DNA of 9,140 nt from NCBI GenBank assembly GCA_030706105.1, contig JAUZPC010000091.1, positions 1 to 9,140 on the forward strand, read 5' to 3'. Under the pieces are notes generated by a model. That model worked only from the letters and a program-made list of their open reading frames with translations, had not been told where the DNA came from and searched no databases. The stretch's first letter is position 1, and every line of letters begins with the position of its first letter. Source of the DNA: Bacteroidota bacterium (lineage in GTDB: Bacteria > Bacteroidota > Ignavibacteria > Ignavibacteriales > Ignavibacteriaceae). Of the stretch, positions 6,483-9,140 are shown piece by piece. Both the position numbers and the translations under genes were made by a program.

Positions 6483-6512
6483 TTGACGGTGATTTATGGA
6501 CGTAAATGCAAT
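6483..6512 (+). promoter_or_regulatory. Candidate sigma-70-like promoter for uppS-bamA
   Basis: TTGACG (6483-6488) matches five of six -35 positions. At 18 bases spacing TGCAAT (6507-6512) matches four of six -10 positions, with an AT-rich run just upstream of the -35. The predicted transcript would have a leader of about 28 bases. The weak -10 makes this tentative. Confidence 0.3.
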
Positions 6513-6536
6513 TGTAATAAAGAATTAAATCAAATT

Positions 6537-6540
6537 AGGA
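6537..6540 (+). promoter_or_regulatory. Ribosome binding site for the TTG start of uppS
   Basis: AGGA is followed by six bases and TTG at 6547. An in-frame stop at 6526 rules out a longer protein, and the next ATG (6634) would remove the conserved PAHIAII strand before the MDGNGRW motif. The TTG with this site is therefore the best start. Confidence 0.65.
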
Positions 6541-6546
6541 AAAAAG

Positions 6547-7329
6547 TTGGCAAAAAACCAATCTGAAGCTGATCAAATAAAACAAGAGGCTGTGAAACAA
6601 TCCGGCCAGATTCCTGCCCATATAGCTATAATTATGGATGGAAATGGTCGATGGGCTAAACGAAAAGGATTACCCCGGGCGGCAGGCCATAAAAAAGGCG
6701 TGGAGTCTGTTAAAGATATTGTCAAGGCATGCTCCCAATTGGGAGTAAAATATCTTACTCTATATACGTTTTCCACAGAAAATTGGAATAGACCGCGTGA
6801 AGAAGTATCAACTTTAATGAGGCTTCTTGTAAGATCTCTAAGAAAAGAGACAGATGAGCTAAATGAAAATAATGTCAGGTTATCTACTATTGGTAATATT
6901 GAGAGCATGCCGGAAGCAGTACAGAAAAGCTTGCTGGAATCTATAAATAAAACCAAGAATAACACAAAAATGGTGCTAAGCCTTGCCTTGAGCTATAGCG
7001 GAAGGTGGGAACTTCAGGAAGCATTTAAAAAAGCTGCTGAAATGGCTAAAAATAATTTGCTTAATCCTTGTGACATAGACGAAAAAACTATAAGCGGTTT
7101 ACTTACGACAAAAGATATGCCCGACCCCGATTTGTTGATTAGAACCAGTGGTGAGTTTAGGGTAAGTAATTTTTTACTTTGGCAAATTGCTTATACGGAA
7201 TTTTATATTACTAATGATTACTGGCCTGATTTCAGACGTGATCATTTATATGAAGCAATAAAAAGCTTCCAAAATAGAGAACGCAGATTTGGTAAAGTTA
7301 GTGAACAATTAAAAACGAAAAAGGTTTAA
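6547..7329 (+). CDS. uppS: Undecaprenyl diphosphate synthase (di-trans,poly-cis)
   Basis: 260 residues, the usual size. This cis-prenyltransferase condenses farnesyl diphosphate with isopentenyl diphosphate units to make the C55 lipid carrier used in peptidoglycan and surface polysaccharide synthesis; it acts at the cytosolic face of the membrane. All family motifs are present: IAIIMDGNGRWA (26-37, catalytic Asp31), R-x3-H (Arg44, His48), LTLYTFSTENWNRP (70-83, Ser76 and Arg82), LSYSGRWEL (148-156), and PDLLIRTSGEFRVSNFLLWQ (194-213, Arg199, Arg205 and Ser207 for isopentenyl diphosphate), Glu218, WPDF, and RERRFG. Numbering runs five ahead of the E. coli enzyme throughout. The first 22 residues are a variable, charged extension. 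Translation starts at TTG. bamA begins three bases after the stop, so the two are almost certainly co-transcribed; uppS lies in the bamA neighbourhood in many bacteria. Confidence 0.97.
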   Translation: MAKNQSEADQIKQEAVKQSGQIPAHIAIIMDGNGRWAKRKGLPRAAGHKKGVESVKDIVKACSQLGVKYLTLYTFSTENWNRPREEVSTLMRLLVRSLRKETDELNENNVRLSTIGNIESMPEAVQKSLLESINKTKNNTKMVLSLALSYSGRWELQEAFKKAAEMAKNNLLNPCDIDEKTISGLLTTKDMPDPDLLIRTSGEFRVSNFLLWQIAYTEFYITNDYWPDFRRDHLYEAIKSFQNRERRFGKVSEQLKTKKV

Positions 7330-7332
7330 ATA

Positions 7333-9140
7333 ATGCTTCATCCTCTTTTTAAGAAAGTATTTAATATTTTATTCATAATCAGTATTGCTTCTTCTTTTTC
7401 TTTTGCGCAGAACGCTAAATATCTTAAGGTACTTGGAGTTTCGGTTGAGGGAAATAAATCAATTGAAAGCGGTACTGTGATAGCAAATTTTGGGCTTAAA
7501 ATAGGCGACGAAATTCAGATACCCGGCGATAAAACATTAGATGCAATTAAGAGATTATATTCTTTGAACATCTTTTCTAATATTGAACTGATAACAGAAA
7601 AAGAAATTGCCGACGGAGCATACCTTAAAATTGTTGTTACAGAATTCCCGCGTATTGAAAAAGCTATTCATGAGGGTAATGATGGAATCAGCAATTCAAA
7701 GATAGAAGAAAAAATTAGTTTTATACGCGGTCAAATATTAAAACCGCAGGATGCCTATAAGGTAAGACAACGTCTCCTTAAGCTTTATGAAGAAGACGGT
7801 TATTTAAATGCCTCCATTGACATTAAATATTATGAATTCGGGAGAGCTGATACTAATAAAAATGATATATCTGTTTATTGGAGAAATCAAAAAAATTATT
7901 CTGATGAGTATGAAATAACTTACAAAAAAGACGAAAGTCCTAACTTATTGAACAAACTTCAGAATAGAGTTGTCCTTAAATTTGATATTAAAGAAAATGA
8001 TAAAGTAACAGTTAGAAAAATAGTATTTACAGGCAACAAAAAAATAACTTCATCAGACCTTAAAGGATCCATGAATGATACTGAAGAAGCAAAATGGTGG
8101 AAATTTTGGGCATCTGCAAGGTTAGATAAAAAGAAATATGAAGAAGATAAAAAAAGCATAGTAAAATATTACTTCCGCAATGGCTACAGAGATGCTGATA
8201 TCCTTTCCGATTCTTTAGTCTATTCAAATAATAAAAAAGATGTAACAATATATATAAATGTTGTTGAAGGAAATCAGTATCGTTTAAGAAATATCACTTG
8301 GGAAGGGAATACAATTTATCCGGTAGCTATATTAAATGAAAGACTGGAATTCAAGAAGGGTGATATTTATAATTACGAAAAATTTGAACAAAATCTGAGA
8401 GGAAATGAAAAACAGTCTGATGTTTCTGCTCTTTTCTTGGATAACGGTTATTTAACATTTCAACTGCATACAGATGAGCAAAGAGTTGAAGGCGATTCTG
8501 TAGATGTAAATATTAAGCTTGAGGAAAAAAACCAATTTAAAATTGGTGATGTAAATATCCTCGGGAATGATAAGACTAAAGACAAAGTTATACGAAGAGA
8601 GTTATATACAATTCCGGGAGACTTCTTTAACAGAGCCTTGTTGTTTAGAAGTGTACAGCAATTGGCCAATTTGCAGTATTTTAATGTAGAAAAGTTATAT
8701 GGTCCGCAAGGGATAGATTATCAATTGGCTAATGACTCTACTGTTTCAGTTGCATTTAGGGTTGAAGAAAAATCAAGTGACTATCTTAATGCATCAGTAG
8801 GATACAGTGGCAGTTATGGAGTAAGCGGTTCGGTTGGTGTTACTTTAAACAATTTTGCAATTGACCATCCTTTCACAATAGGCGGTGGACAAATCCTTAG
8901 TTTTAGCTGGCAGTTTGGTGTAAGTACATTGTACAGAACATTCACACTTGGCTTTACTGAACCTTGGTTATACAATACACCTACTATGGTTGGTGTTGAA
9001 GTTTTTGATACAAGACAGCAATATATATATGATCTTCGTCAGTCAGGAGCTACGTTAAGGGCAGGACGCAGACTTAAATTCCCGGATGATTATTTTTATC
9101 TTCAGGGATTTTTAAGATATCAATATAATAATGTATTAAA
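7333..9140 (+). CDS. bamA: Outer membrane protein assembly factor BamA (3' truncated by the window)
   Basis: 602 codons are visible with no stop, so most of the barrel lies beyond the window. A signal peptide (residues 1 to about 26, ending SFSFAQ) is followed by five POTRA domains, by my reading at about 27-100, 102-218, 223-313, 317-398 and 402-479. POTRA 3 has the WWKFWASARLDKKKYEEDKKSIVKYYFRNGYRDADI region typical of Bacteroidota/Chlorobi BamA (255-291). POTRA 2 carries a longer polar loop (about 168-205). From residue 485 the Omp85 barrel starts with ASVGYSGSYGVSGSVGV, then FTEPWLYNTPTMVGVEVF (541-558), a strong BamA signature. BamA folds and inserts beta-barrels into the outer membrane and is essential; the PorV-like barrel in this window would be one of its clients. 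It follows uppS by three bases; AAGG eight bases before the ATG, inside the uppS end, is the likely ribosome binding site. Confidence 0.96.
   Translation, partial: MLHPLFKKVFNILFIISIASSFSFAQNAKYLKVLGVSVEGNKSIESGTVIANFGLKIGDEIQIPGDKTLDAIKRLYSLNIFSNIELITEKEIADGAYLKIVVTEFPRIEKAIHEGNDGISNSKIEEKISFIRGQILKPQDAYKVRQRLLKLYEEDGYLNASIDIKYYEFGRADTNKNDISVYWRNQKNYSDEYEITYKKDESPNLLNKLQNRVVLKFDIKENDKVTVRKIVFTGNKKITSSDLKGSMNDTEEAKWWKFWASARLDKKKYEEDKKSIVKYYFRNGYRDADILSDSLVYSNNKKDVTIYINVVEGNQYRLRNITWEGNTIYPVAILNERLEFKKGDIYNYEKFEQNLRGNEKQSDVSALFLDNGYLTFQLHTDEQRVEGDSVDVNIKLEEKNQFKIGDVNILGNDKTKDKVIRRELYTIPGDFFNRALLFRSVQQLANLQYFNVEKLYGPQGIDYQLANDSTVSVAFRVEEKSSDYLNASVGYSGSYGVSGSVGVTLNNFAIDHPFTIGGGQILSFSWQFGVSTLYRTFTLGFTEPWLYNTPTMVGVEVFDTRQQYIYDLRQSGATLRAGRRLKFPDDYFYLQGFLRYQYNNVL

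Larger units (their letters stand above)
6154..6546. other. Intergenic region between the divergent lipoprotein and uppS genes
   Basis: About 390 AT-rich bases without a credible ORF. It holds a nested inverted repeat (6327-6398), a candidate promoter for uppS-bamA (6483-6512) and the uppS ribosome binding site. It must also hold the lipoprotein promoter on the other strand, which I could not place. No known riboswitch or RNA gene was recognised. Confidence 0.65.

Noticed and set aside
6573..6965. Minus-strand open frame of about 130 codons inside uppS
   Set aside because: It is antisense to the conserved UppS motifs and has no recognisable protein features.
7959..8669. Several minus-strand open frames of 60-70 codons inside bamA
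   Set aside because: They are shadows of the bamA reading frame, which runs unbroken from 7333 to the window end.
1..9140. CRISPR array, insertion sequence, toxin-antitoxin or phage-defence island
   Set aside because: No regularly spaced direct repeats, transposase, integrase or small toxin/antitoxin pair were seen; the genes are envelope and secretion genes with even composition.

Overview
The window is AT-rich bacterial chromosome that reads as a member of the Ignavibacteria or a close relative in the Bacteroidota/Chlorobi group. The main evidence is a C-terminal type IX secretion (T9SS) sorting domain of the NYPNPFNPST...YNLLGQEVATLV...GVYFYNI type on a secreted protein, a PorV/PorQ-type outer-membrane barrel beside it, and a BamA of the Bacteroidota/Chlorobi style next to uppS. 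Taxonomy is inferred from protein style only.

Left part (1-3321, all +): the 3' end of a large surface protein with a C-terminal fold typical of exported proteins; a PorV/PorQ-like barrel whose start is best placed at a GTG behind a strong Shine-Dalgarno; and a secreted protein with two clear and one divergent carbohydrate-binding-like modules plus a T9SS type A tail. Together they look like a cargo/shuttle/cargo block of surface export. The block ends in a strong intrinsic terminator nested inside a second perfect inverted repeat.

Middle part (3322-6153): a non-coding gap of about 320 bases with a second hairpin and a candidate promoter; an exported seven-bladed WD40 propeller; a CorA-family divalent-cation channel with SMN where GMN is usual; and, convergent with it across six bases, a small lipoprotein with a predicted jelly-roll (CBM4/9-like) domain.

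Right part (6154-9140): a gap of about 390 bases with a nested inverted repeat and a candidate promoter, then uppS (TTG start) and bamA three bases apart. bamA runs off the window after five POTRA domains and the first barrel strands. These are housekeeping envelope genes: UppS makes the lipid carrier for cell-wall and polysaccharide synthesis, and BamA inserts outer-membrane barrels such as the PorV-like protein.

No mobile element, CRISPR array, tRNA or rRNA was recognised. I do not see a clearly new multi-gene system. The items most worth a second look are the PorV-like/cargo cluster, the SMN variant of CorA, the modular glycan-binding-like protein, and the intergenic inverted repeats.
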